A stretch of DNA of 64,000 nucleotides from Pedobacter cryoconitis. Its GTDB lineage: Bacteria > Bacteroidota > Bacteroidia > Sphingobacteriales > Sphingobacteriaceae. The stretch lies in assembly GCF_003259615.1 (NCBI RefSeq), contig NZ_QLLR01000025.1, forward strand, positions 30,935-94,934. Direction: 5' to 3'. A program made the translations under genes and the position numbers. The notes beneath the pieces were generated by a model. That model was not told the DNA's origin and searched no databases. It worked only from the letters and a program-made list of their open reading frames with translations. Shown piece by piece: positions 51,706 to 60,195 of this stretch; within the stretch, counting starts at the first letter, position 1, and every line of letters starts with the position of its first letter.

Positions 51706-52620
51706 ATGGCAAACCAGCAAATTCAGCGTATAAAATCCATCAGCGAATATCACCGGGTCAGGGGACTTCCTCAGCCTGAGCATCCGTTAATCAGCTTGGT
51801 GGACTATGCGACGATCAAAAATTCACCTGATAACAATAAGATAAGCTGGGTATATGATTTTTACTTCATCGCTTTGAAGAAGAATATGCGTGCCAAATTC
51901 AAATATGGTCAGCAGGATTATGATTTTGATGAAGGTACTATGTTTTTTATTTCACCGGGACAGGTTTTCAGGATTGAGGTGAACCAGGATGCACCTGACA
52001 AGTCGGGATGGATGTTATTGATTCATCCCGGCTTTTTATGGAACTTTCCATTGGCAACAACAATAAAGAAATATGAATATTTTAGTTATTCTGTCCATGA
52101 GGCCTTGTTTCTTTCAGAAAAAGAAGAGATAGTAGTTTCGGGTATCATCCAAAACATTCAGCAGGAGTATCATGCTAATATTGACAGTTTCAGCCAGCAG
52201 ATCATTATTTCGCAAATCGAAGTGCTGCTGAATTATTCTGAGCGGTTTTATAATCGTCAGTTTATTACCCGCAGAATTGCAAATCATAAGGTTCTTAATC
52301 AGCTGGAAACATTGCTCGATGAGCATTTCAGTGGTCATGCGATCATGAAGGGGCTGCCTGCGGTTCAATACATCGCCGGGCAGCTTAATCTTTCCCCGGA
52401 TTATTTAAGCACCTTGTTAAAGGTAACAACCGGGCTTAATACGCAGCAGCATATACATGAAAAGCTAATCGAAAAGGCAAAGGAAAAACTAGCAGGTACA
52501 ACAATGTCTGTCAGTGAGATCGCTTATGAATTAGGTTTTGAGCATTCTCAGTCTTTCAGTAAGCTGTTTAAATCTAAAACAAAACTCTCACCCATGGAAT
52601 TCCGGCAATCGCTTAGTTAG
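51706..52620 (+). CDS. AraC-family transcriptional regulator
   Basis: About 304 residues from ATG 51706 (two codons after a possible TTG start). The N-terminal cupin-like ligand domain (about 30-165) has 'FDEGTMFFISPGQVFRIE'. The C-terminal double helix-turn-helix (about 200-300) has 'QYIAGQLNLSPDYLSTLLKV' and 'VSEIAYELGFEHSQSFSKLF', ending 'LSPMEFRQSL', the AraC signature. It is cytoplasmic and binds DNA as a regulator of nearby metabolic genes; the upstream dehydrogenase is the obvious candidate target. Complete and undisturbed. Confidence 0.92.
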   Translation: MANQQIQRIKSISEYHRVRGLPQPEHPLISLVDYATIKNSPDNNKISWVYDFYFIALKKNMRAKFKYGQQDYDFDEGTMFFISPGQVFRIEVNQDAPDKSGWMLLIHPGFLWNFPLATTIKKYEYFSYSVHEALFLSEKEEIVVSGIIQNIQQEYHANIDSFSQQIIISQIEVLLNYSERFYNRQFITRRIANHKVLNQLETLLDEHFSGHAIMKGLPAVQYIAGQLNLSPDYLSTLLKVTTGLNTQQHIHEKLIEKAKEKLAGTTMSVSEIAYELGFEHSQSFSKLFKSKTKLSPMEFRQSLS

Positions 52621-52923
52621 TGATCTGTGCTTGATAGGCAGTTTTTATTTTGAGCAGCCTTTGCTAAAAGCGGGTCTGCTGAATTTTTTGTGATTTCCTG
52701 GCAGGTTATTTTGTATTTCAAAGAATCTGCAAATGTTTATCTATTATTTTCTGTAATCTTTTGTTTTAATTCTATGTTAATAATATCTTAATATCAATTC
52801 TACCGTATATAGTTCAGCGCTGATTACTTTTGCGGCTAAGGAAAGATAGCGGAAATGACTTTGTTTAGCTATACGCATTGTTTAATTTCGGGCTTGAAAT
52901 TTCTTTCCCGTTAAACCAAAAAT
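52621..52923. promoter_or_regulatory. Intergenic region with candidate promoter for the glycerophosphodiesterase gene
   Basis: 303 bases without an ORF. On the plus strand 52825-52832 reads TACTTTTG, matching the Bacteroidota -7 consensus TAnnTTTG, about 90 bases before the start codon. The upstream -33 element is unclear. The first part contains a G+C-poor segment that may end the AraC transcript, but no convincing hairpin was found. Confidence 0.35.
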
Positions 52924-53853
52924 ATGAGGAACTTAAAAAATCTGAAACCCACTTTATTCTTATTTATTTCAATTGGTACAGCACTGATGTTTGTTAGTCT
53001 CAAAACTACTGCACAGCGATTAAAACCGACACCATTCTATACTGTAGGTCATCGTGGTACACGAGGTCTGATGCCAGAAAATACTATTCAGGCTATGAAA
53101 AAAGCAATTGATCTGGGTTGCAATACCATAGAAATTGATATACATCTTACTAAAGATGGCCAGATCATCGTATATCATGACAACTCATTTAATCCTGATT
53201 ATACCCTGTTGCCTGATGGTTCAGAATTTACCGGAGAAAACCGTAAGAAATATACGTTTTATCAAATGAATTATGCAGACATCCGCAAGTTTATCATTGG
53301 TGAGAAAAAATATTCGTCTTTCCCGCAACAAAAACAAGTGGCTTGTTATACACCTCTTCTTGGTGAATTGATTGATTCTGTAGAAACCTATACTAAAACC
53401 AATAAACTGCCTGCGGTTAATTATTTGATAGAGATTAAATCTAACCCTTTGACAGATGGTTTTGAACAACCTGTTCCAGAGGTTTTGGTGGATAAGATGA
53501 TGGCTGTTATAGCTACTAAAAAAATAAGTAAAAGGTTTATCATTCAGTCTTTTGATATACGGCCATTAAAAGTAATGTATCAAAAATATCCCAAAATTCC
53601 TGTGGGCCTTTTAACAGGTGATCGTAAAGTTAGTATGGCTGAAAATCTCTCTGCTATGGGATTCAATCCTGATTTTTATAATCCTTATTATGGGATGGTT
53701 ACTCCGGAGCTGATTGAGGCCTGCCATAGCAAAGGAATGCTGATTGTTCCCTGGACAGTTAATGAAATGGCTGATATGCAGCAGATGAAAAAACTTAAGG
53801 TGGATGGAATTATAACTGATTATCCAAATTATTTTTCTGATCTTTTGAAGTAA
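52924..53853 (+). CDS. Glycerophosphodiester phosphodiesterase
   Basis: A 309-residue exported GDPD. The N-terminal hydrophobic segment (about 12-30) is a signal peptide. The TIM-barrel motifs are intact: 'VGHRGTRGLMPENTIQAM' (about 41-58; catalytic His, Arg, Glu and Asn), 'IEIDIHLTKDGQIIVYHD' (about 69-86; metal-binding Glu/Asp and second catalytic His) and a late 'GIITDYP' (about 296-302). It splits glycerophosphodiesters such as glycerophosphocholine into glycerol-3-phosphate and the alcohol, probably in the periplasm. It is monocistronic with a weak hairpin after the stop. Identity is secure. Confidence 0.93.
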   Translation: MRNLKNLKPTLFLFISIGTALMFVSLKTTAQRLKPTPFYTVGHRGTRGLMPENTIQAMKKAIDLGCNTIEIDIHLTKDGQIIVYHDNSFNPDYTLLPDGSEFTGENRKKYTFYQMNYADIRKFIIGEKKYSSFPQQKQVACYTPLLGELIDSVETYTKTNKLPAVNYLIEIKSNPLTDGFEQPVPEVLVDKMMAVIATKKISKRFIIQSFDIRPLKVMYQKYPKIPVGLLTGDRKVSMAENLSAMGFNPDFYNPYYGMVTPELIEACHSKGMLIVPWTVNEMADMQQMKKLKVDGIITDYPNYFSDLLK

Positions 53854-54481
53854 ACGGCTTACATCCTCTGTCATTGGTTTTGTTCAGAACTGACAGAGGT
53901 TGCTTAATGAACTCTCGTTTAATGGAATTCCATTCAAGGGGAGAGGGGATGTTCATAGAACACCTGAAGGGATTTTTAATGTTTTGAGATAGATTTTGAA
54001 TAAATGTTAAAATTTTTAATGGAAAACATTTAATATTTTGTTAGATAATTCTGTTCCGGCAACTTTTTTTTTATGTATGGTTGAATCAGCGAATTAATCA
54101 AAATCGAAAAGTCTCTTGTATACTATCGTGATTCAGATAAACTTATAGCAAGGAATGAAGAAATAAACTGTGCCGGGTTTTCCACTATTGGTGGTGATTT
54201 TTCACTATAGGGAGTTTTAGAAGATACTGTTAACTAACAAAACTGTAGGGTAAATTAAAGAAAAGGAGGCAATCCGTCAAGTATGTACTGTAGGTTTTGG
54301 CTGGACAAGTAAGGCCGCAGTCTCTTATGAAAACTTTTTTTTTATTCTTTCTGCTTTGATTCTAAGCATATGGAACATTCATTTGGGTAAAAAAGTATTG
54401 TATTTGTCGTATTTTTTTTTCTAAATTACGAATTAATAACTTAAATAAGTTAAATTTAGTCAGTTTAAATTTTAGTCTAGA
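53854..54481. other. 628-base non-coding region upstream of the long cytolysin-like gene
   Basis: No ORF or RNA signature is visible. It is strongly AT-rich with several T-runs (about 54065-54072, 54327-54352 and 54411-54420) and a small palindrome 'CCACTATTGGTGG' near 54182-54194. The length suggests a regulated promoter for the cytolysin gene. No exact TAnnTTTG element was found close to the start; the nearest look-alike is 'TATTTG' about 80 bases upstream. Confidence 0.4.
53865..53899 (+). terminator. Weak hairpin after the glycerophosphodiesterase gene
   Basis: 'CCTCTGTCA' (53865-53873) pairs perfectly with 'TGACAGAGG' (53891-53899) around a 17-base loop, 11 bases after the stop codon. 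It lacks a strong T-run afterwards, so termination efficiency is uncertain. Confidence 0.45.
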
Positions 54482-56017
54482 ATGAAAACATTTACTATTA
54501 GTCTCATATTATTAATTATTGTTTTGCTTGGTTGTTCGAAAGCGGACTATACGGGTATTGGAAATACGAATAAATATGGTGGTTTAAGATCTCCTGATGC
54601 TGGAAATATAAGTATTAATAACGCTACCGTTTCTGCATTTCGTGAGGTTTTAAATACTAAATCGAGGTCCGCAAAAACCAGCACTACTGCTGTTATGGGA
54701 ATTAACTCATTTGACCGTCCCGGAACAATTTCGTCCGTCCACATTAATCCTGCAACACAGTGGATTGGGGATCAGGTGGGTATGACTTTTACGGGGTATG
54801 CAGATGAGTTCTCCATGTTACCTGAGTGGCTAGGTCAGCAAGATAATTTTTATCTTGGATCACTAATTAAAGGAAATACTATTTCGTCGCTTGAGATGAT
54901 TCCATTATCTGAACGTTTAGGGGAATATGAGTCCAGACCTATTAGTGCCTCTATTTCTTTGCCGCTAAAAATTGTCGGAGGAATATATAACCCTACGGAA
55001 CTAAGAACATCTGAATTTTATAGTAAACTATTCTTCGCAAATGGCATGAATAATTTGCAAAAGGCGACTTTCAGCTATGGAATGCAGGAGTTTTCCTACT
55101 ATGATGAATTAAAAATGGTATTTGGTACCAATGCAAAGGTTAATGCGATATTTTTCGGTTCTAGTTCATCATCCAGCAATGAAATATTAAGGATAAAAAA
55201 AACAAATGGGCTTGTAGTTAAGTTTATGCAAAAAAACTTTTCGCTTCTTATGGACACTCCAGAACCAGGTGAACTGTATAATAATTTAAACATAAACGCT
55301 CTTGGTGGCAGTTGGCCAGCTTATATCAGCAGTATTACATACGGATCAACGGGTGTTTTGGCTATAGAAAGTGATGCAAGTAGTGAGACTCTTAAAAGTG
55401 CTTATGAAAACGCATTTAATGTTCTTGGTAACTTAGTTTCTGGAGGGTCAAGTGTTACTTCAACTGAGCAGGGAATTATCAATAATTCGTCAATGAAGAT
55501 TTACTTTGTAGGAGTAAATGGTGCAGAAGCAGTTAAAAGTATTTTTTCTTATGACGAGCTTTCTGCTTATATAAAAAGGGGCTCTACGTTTTCTCCTGAG
55601 ACTCCTGGTGTGCCTATATCTTTCAAAATGAATTCATTACCAGATAATAAACCATTGGTAAACAACTTTAAAATTGATGTGCCAATTAAGCCATTTTACG
55701 TTAAAACTGTATATGTGGAGCAATCCCCGAGGCCGATAAGTTGTCCTTGTCATGATATGTATTTAACATTTTTCGCAGATCAAAGAGGGACTATTCCTAT
55801 AAAAATACAAAATAGTATTCCTATTTACGCAAATACGAAGTTTTTAAGATGGGAAAGAACCGGTAGTCCTAGAGAAGGCTTCTCTCAGAGTCCTGTATTT
55901 GCCAGCGAGGCACATTACAATACAAATCAAGGAAACGAACTAATAATTAAAGGCGTGTTTATACGTGGTAATGAAGTTAACCAAAACCAATTTTATTATC
56001 TCTTACCTATACGGTAA
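54482..56017 (+). CDS. Long CDC-like (thiol-activated cytolysin family) lipoprotein with C-terminal domain
   Basis: 511 residues with lipoprotein signal 'LLIIVLLGC' (Cys about 18). Residues about 60-400 carry the thiol-activated cytolysin pore-forming core: 'YISSITYGSTGVLAIES' (about 283-299) matches the cytolysin 'V-S-x-V-A-Y-G-R-x-x-x-x-K-L-E-T' segment. 'STFSPETPGVPISFKMNSL' (about 363-381) matches the segment before domain 4. Residues about 402-511 form an extra domain of domain-4 size, without the Trp-rich undecapeptide of cholesterol-binding toxins. This is the architecture of the long component of two-component CDC-like toxins of Bacteroidota, which attack other bacteria. It is convergent with the S41 protease gene (114-base gap). 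Toxin function is inferred. Confidence 0.85.
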   Translation: MKTFTISLILLIIVLLGCSKADYTGIGNTNKYGGLRSPDAGNISINNATVSAFREVLNTKSRSAKTSTTAVMGINSFDRPGTISSVHINPATQWIGDQVGMTFTGYADEFSMLPEWLGQQDNFYLGSLIKGNTISSLEMIPLSERLGEYESRPISASISLPLKIVGGIYNPTELRTSEFYSKLFFANGMNNLQKATFSYGMQEFSYYDELKMVFGTNAKVNAIFFGSSSSSSNEILRIKKTNGLVVKFMQKNFSLLMDTPEPGELYNNLNINALGGSWPAYISSITYGSTGVLAIESDASSETLKSAYENAFNVLGNLVSGGSSVTSTEQGIINNSSMKIYFVGVNGAEAVKSIFSYDELSAYIKRGSTFSPETPGVPISFKMNSLPDNKPLVNNFKIDVPIKPFYVKTVYVEQSPRPISCPCHDMYLTFFADQRGTIPIKIQNSIPIYANTKFLRWERTGSPREGFSQSPVFASEAHYNTNQGNELIIKGVFIRGNEVNQNQFYYLLPIR

Positions 56018-56131
56018 GCTGGACTGTAAGCTGTTGATTGTCAATTGTATTTGGGTTTTAATGCCCTCGTCTACTTGACAAAAGTATATAATCCTTATTC
56101 TTTTACAATATCTAATTAATTTCCTTTAGAA

Positions 56132-57679
56132 TTACTTTATTCTGATATGAGATCTAGCTTTTATTAATCCAGATGGGATAGCTACGTCAGCTTTGATTTC
56201 AACTCTATTAAAGCTAATATCAGCTTCTTTTCTGAATGATCCCTGTCTTGCAAATTTAGATGGAGAAATCAAGCTTAGAGAGGCTTTTAAACCAGGTTCA
56301 TCGGTGTCACCAAAGTTAAATCTGGCGTCATCATCAACACTCAGATTTGTTGTGATGCCGTCAAAGTAATTTCCTTCATTTTTGGCGTTTAAGTTTTGAA
56401 ACATAGAATAATAAACCGTTCTTTTATTGATTTTGACACCAAAAAATCCAATGGGTTTACCATAAGTTTTAACCTGGTGGTTGCCACTGCCTGAAACTCC
56501 AACCAGCTTCACATCAAGGTAAGGTTTAAGGCAGTTGATCAGTAATTCGCTTGCAGAAGCAGTTTCAGAACTGACTATGAAAATAACTCTTTTCAAAGAA
56601 TTTATCCCGGTTGTTTTATCGAAATTATATGTGTTCGCATTTAATGAGTAATCACCATCAGCCATTGTTGCCGGCCGATTGTTAATATAATATAAAGGAC
56701 GTCCATTATCATCTGTTAAAACTTGATTTTTCAGTAATTCAGCTCCATTCCGCTGCATAATTGAATTGTACTTTTCTTTGCGCATCACATGTTTATCAAA
56801 AGCAACTGGGATAACTAGATTCGCAAAATAATCAGCAGTAGAAATATATCCGCCCGGATTGTAGCGTAGGTCAATAATCAATTCAGTAATGTTTTCATTT
56901 GCGAATCGGTTAAATACCTGGCTAAGTTGTCGATCCTCACCATTTGGGCTGCTAAATTTCAAATAAGAAAGATAACCTGTCTTTATCCCGTTATAATTGA
57001 ATATTGTATCTTTATTTACTGGATCAGCAACAAATTGCTGTCTTTGCAACGCGAAAGTCTTTTCAGTTAGCAGGCTAGATTTTTCTATGGTTATTCCTAT
57101 TTGAGAACTGCTCAGTAAAGAATTAAGATACTTGTAAAAAGACAATTTAGTTTCTACCGGACTGTTATTGATTTTAATAACTCTCATTCCTCGTTGAAGA
57201 CCAGCTATTGCGGCCGGAGAACCCGAAATAACATATTCTATTCGAATATCATCATCTTTAATAGCAATAAAAGTGACTCCAAAACCTACATTCAAATTGC
57301 CATCAGCGGTTTTATTTTCAGGTGCATTCTCATTGCCAATTATTACTGAGTATTTAGATGCTTTCGGGTTTTGAGCGTTAAACTCAAATGATTTTTGTGT
57401 TTCCGGGTTTATTGCATACTGGCTGATGTCAAATAATTCTTTATCAAGACTATTATATCCCCTGGGATTAAAAGTCTGATAGGAAGGTAACTGATCATTC
57501 CAGAAATAAACTTCCTTTGCATATAAGAAAACAGAATCCTTGGCGTATAGATCTGCAGTATTTATTTCTTCAGTAGTTAGGGACTCAGATTTCTTACAAC
57601 TAGTAAAAGCCAGAAGAATAAAAAAAACAGCGAATTTTGCTGCAAAATGATTTTTACTTGTTATATTAATTTGCGTCAT
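56132..57679 (-). CDS. S41-family lipoprotein protease with PDZ domain
   Basis: 515 residues. The lipoprotein signal 'FFILLAFTSC' (Cys about 28) is followed by 'KKSESLTT'. A short helical N-domain (about 40-110) leads to a PDZ domain (about 120-210, with 'NVGFGVTFIA' and 'ISGSPAAIAGLQRGMRVIKI'). The S41 core (about 230-450) has 'ELIIDLRYNPGGY' and the nucleophile in 'VSSETASASELL', equivalent to S-x-S/T-A-S-A-x-E. S41 (C-terminal processing) peptidases trim C-termini of exported proteins. Sitting between the long and short cytolysin-like genes, it could process one of them; that is inference. It is separated by 324 bases from the short-form operon, so it is probably transcribed separately. 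Confidence 0.88.
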   Translation of the reverse strand: MTQINITSKNHFAAKFAVFFILLAFTSCKKSESLTTEEINTADLYAKDSVFLYAKEVYFWNDQLPSYQTFNPRGYNSLDKELFDISQYAINPETQKSFEFNAQNPKASKYSVIIGNENAPENKTADGNLNVGFGVTFIAIKDDDIRIEYVISGSPAAIAGLQRGMRVIKINNSPVETKLSFYKYLNSLLSSSQIGITIEKSSLLTEKTFALQRQQFVADPVNKDTIFNYNGIKTGYLSYLKFSSPNGEDRQLSQVFNRFANENITELIIDLRYNPGGYISTADYFANLVIPVAFDKHVMRKEKYNSIMQRNGAELLKNQVLTDDNGRPLYYINNRPATMADGDYSLNANTYNFDKTTGINSLKRVIFIVSSETASASELLINCLKPYLDVKLVGVSGSGNHQVKTYGKPIGFFGVKINKRTVYYSMFQNLNAKNEGNYFDGITTNLSVDDDARFNFGDTDEPGLKASLSLISPSKFARQGSFRKEADISFNRVEIKADVAIPSGLIKARSHIRIK

Positions 57680-58003
57680 GATTAAGATTTTATCGCAATG
57701 TAAGAATCATAAGTTTATTCAGATAACTTCATTGGAAAAGTTGAGGGAGTGTTGTATCATGAGCCTTCAAACAATAACAAACAATAAATTGTTATGGGTT
57801 TCAGCGTCCTTGTTTTCCTGGAATTGATAAATGACGACTCTTGTCAGTTGTTAAAGGAGTTAAGTGAACTACTGTTAAGGCTGACATTAATTCCTTTTGA
57901 AGATCATATTAAAGCTTTTTGATTAATGTTTTAATAATCACGGCTTCCTTTCAACGGGAGGCCGCGATTATTAAAAACAGTATCGTTAATAGTTTTACTA
58001 TTG
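57680..58003. other. Gap between the short cytolysin operon and the protease gene
   Basis: 324 bases with no ORF. It contains the hairpin at 57933-57972, which likely ends the cytolysin operon, and about 240 AT-rich bases that should hold the protease promoter. No exact -7 element was seen. Confidence 0.4.
57933..57972 (-). terminator. Hairpin after the short cytolysin operon
   Basis: 'AATAATCACGGCTTCC' pairs with 'GGGAGGCCGCGATTATT' with two non-Watson-Crick positions, giving a long stem about 30 bases beyond the stop codon of the 58004-59035 gene. The flanking T-run is modest on the minus strand. Confidence 0.6.
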
Positions 58004-59035
58004 TTAGTTAGGCATATTTATACTCAGCTTAAACAAAGAGTAATCTTGTAATTTTCTCATTCTGAAACTGATTGGATAACCTGGGTTGTCAGCAGAGAAA
58101 TCACCTAAAGAAGTGACATAGGTAATAAATGAATTATATCCATCTATAGCCATTGGGCTTCCTGAGTTTGGTCCGCCGACTAAAAATAAAGTGATAGTAG
58201 ACTCCTGGATCAGATGCTTTTCATATTCGGTAAGTATCTCCGTAGTTTTCTTGAAAATATTACTTGTTACCTTGGTAAAAGCTTTATTGGTCTCTTCCAT
58301 ATTCAGATTAGTTTCTACTGATAGAATACCCTTTTGGCCATATGAAATGGAGTTGATATATAGTGGGTCCTTACCTGTAGCGATTAACGTGACAAGGTCA
58401 GTTTCCCCAATCAATTCTGTCTTTTTAGGCAGTGGCATGTCAACAGTGAAGTTTTCAATTTCGAAGCTAGCTACAAAGCCGAACTTCTTTTTGATCGTAG
58501 TGACATTATGCATCAGACTCGTTGATGAAGAAGAAAAGAGTCCTCTTACACTTAAGTTGTAACCAAAATCTTTTCTTAGCTCATCGTAATCATAAAATGG
58601 TCTGTATGTATAAGCGAATGCTCCAATCTGCGTATTTTGAAAACTGTTTCTCCTTAATATATTTTGTAAAGTCTGTCTGAAAGAAGACATTCTAGGTGTA
58701 TTGATCACGTCTCCAGTGTTTGTCCCGGGAAATGAACAAGTGATTCTAATTGGTAACTTTTGGAAGCCACTCAGGCCCCGGAACTGTGCTGAATCTGTGA
58801 GCAGTTTACCCGAGAGTACATTCCCCAGGTAAACGAGATCAGTATTATTATCCATAATTGTGAAATCAGAAGACTCAACAAGACCTTGGGTTTGACGCGA
58901 TCCTGCATCTTTGTTTACTGTATTTTGACCAGTAGTTAGGGATTCATTTTTTTTACATCCATAAATACTAATCATCAGTAAGGTACAGACACTAAATAAA
59001 AAAAAATTTGTTCTGCTTAATTGAGTGACACTCAT
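58004..59035 (-). CDS. Short CDC-like (thiol-activated cytolysin family) lipoprotein, copy 1
   Basis: 343 residues from ATG 59035, chosen because it gives a lipoprotein signal ('LLMISIYGC', Cys about 27) and an A-rich leader, and avoids overlap with the upstream gene. The mature start is 'KKNESLTT', almost the same as the S41 protease's 'KKSESLTT'. The cytolysin core is shown by 'ENFTVDMPLPKKTELI', 'PLYINSISYGQKGILSVET' and 'GDFSADNPGYPISFRMRKL', and the chain ends about 15 residues later, exactly before domain 4. It thus has the pore-forming part without a membrane-recognition domain, as in the short component of two-component CDC-like toxins. It is last in a three-gene operon (16-base gap). 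Confidence 0.83.
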   Translation of the reverse strand: MSVTQLSRTNFFLFSVCTLLMISIYGCKKNESLTTGQNTVNKDAGSRQTQGLVESSDFTIMDNNTDLVYLGNVLSGKLLTDSAQFRGLSGFQKLPIRITCSFPGTNTGDVINTPRMSSFRQTLQNILRRNSFQNTQIGAFAYTYRPFYDYDELRKDFGYNLSVRGLFSSSSTSLMHNVTTIKKKFGFVASFEIENFTVDMPLPKKTELIGETDLVTLIATGKDPLYINSISYGQKGILSVETNLNMEETNKAFTKVTSNIFKKTTEILTEYEKHLIQESTITLFLVGGPNSGSPMAIDGYNSFITYVTSLGDFSADNPGYPISFRMRKLQDYSLFKLSINMPN

Positions 59036-59051
59036 GTTTTCTATTGTTAAA

Positions 59052-60194
59052 CTATTTTGGAAGATTAATTTTAAAAATTGTTTTAAACAAAGCAAAGTTT
59101 TTCAAGTTTCTCATTCTAAACGAAATCGGTCCGCCATAACTATCGCTTGCTACATCAGCACCTGCTAATATTGCAGCTTTGAAGCCATCATAACTATTCA
59201 CCGTCGCAGTATATGCCTTACCTGGACCAAATTTCATATAAATAGTGATTTTAGCCCTATCCAGTAATGCTTTCTGAGCACTTGTTACGTTGACATCGGA
59301 TTTTACAATACCAATATTTAAACCTGCTTTAAAAGCCACGTTAAAATCCTGATATGATGCATCAGTTTCTGCCATAAATACACCGAATCTTCCATAAGTT
59401 ACAGAGTTAATATATACTGGTGCGTATTCTGCCATAAATGCGTTAGCATCAGCAGGGCTGATTAGTTCAGTTTTTTTAGGTAACGACATATCAACAGTAA
59501 AGTTTTCCTGAACAAATTTGGCAATAATCCCTGTGCGACCTTTAATCTTTGTTCCACCACCATTAACAGCAATACTTGCTATTTTGCCAATATCCACGTT
59601 CGCACCAAATGTATATTTAAGTTCATTGTAATCAGTGAACTCACTCGAAGTATAAGAAAAGCTATTGATTTGCGGTACATTCCCTTGTCTGGCTACTACC
59701 TGACCGACAAAATCACGCATAGTAAGCATATCGGGACTTTGTATTGCGCCACCAACGTTAGTACCAGGAATAGAAAGACTGGCTCTTATTGGTAAAACAT
59801 CATATTCCCTTACACTTATTGGATCAAACAAATAATTGTTTACAATAGATTTACTGTTGAAAATTGCACCAGTATAGGCAAGGTCGGCATTTTCATTCGA
59901 AACCATGATATCATCAGATTCTATGAAAATTGTTTTTCCGCTGCCGTTTGACCATGCACTATCTCTCAAAACTCCTGAGCTGGTTTTCTGACTATTAATT
60001 AACTGGTTGAAATTAAGGATAGAACCTTTTCCAATTTCAACTAATGGATTTGGGATAATTTTCCGGTCTTGAAAGACGCTCAGTTGACCGTCTTTAGACT
60101 GTTCAGTTTGGTCATTAGAAGCAATTTTTGCTTCTTTTTTACAGGACACAGCAAGCCCTATTACTACAAGAGAGAGTAAATTTAGTTTTTTCAC
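59052..60194 (-). CDS. Short CDC-like (thiol-activated cytolysin family) lipoprotein, copy 2
   Basis: 380 residues with signal 'LLSLVVIGLAVSC' (Cys about 18). A 75-residue N-terminal linker longer than in copy 1 is followed by the same core: 'ENFTVDMSLPKKTELI' and 'PVYINSVTYGRFGVFMAET' (Y-G-R as in true cholesterol-dependent cytolysins), then 'DSYGGPISFRMRNL' and termination at the domain-4 boundary. It is clearly paralogous to copy 1, sharing the F-T-V-D-M-x-L-P-K-K-T-E-L-I block. It lies 16 bases upstream of copy 1 and 1 base downstream of the divergent paralogue, so the three are one operon. It may be an alternative pore subunit or a partner specific to the long form. Confidence 0.83.
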   Translation of the reverse strand: MKKLNLLSLVVIGLAVSCKKEAKIASNDQTEQSKDGQLSVFQDRKIIPNPLVEIGKGSILNFNQLINSQKTSSGVLRDSAWSNGSGKTIFIESDDIMVSNENADLAYTGAIFNSKSIVNNYLFDPISVREYDVLPIRASLSIPGTNVGGAIQSPDMLTMRDFVGQVVARQGNVPQINSFSYTSSEFTDYNELKYTFGANVDIGKIASIAVNGGGTKIKGRTGIIAKFVQENFTVDMSLPKKTELISPADANAFMAEYAPVYINSVTYGRFGVFMAETDASYQDFNVAFKAGLNIGIVKSDVNVTSAQKALLDRAKITIYMKFGPGKAYTATVNSYDGFKAAILAGADVASDSYGGPISFRMRNLKNFALFKTIFKINLPK

Positions 60195-60195
60195 T

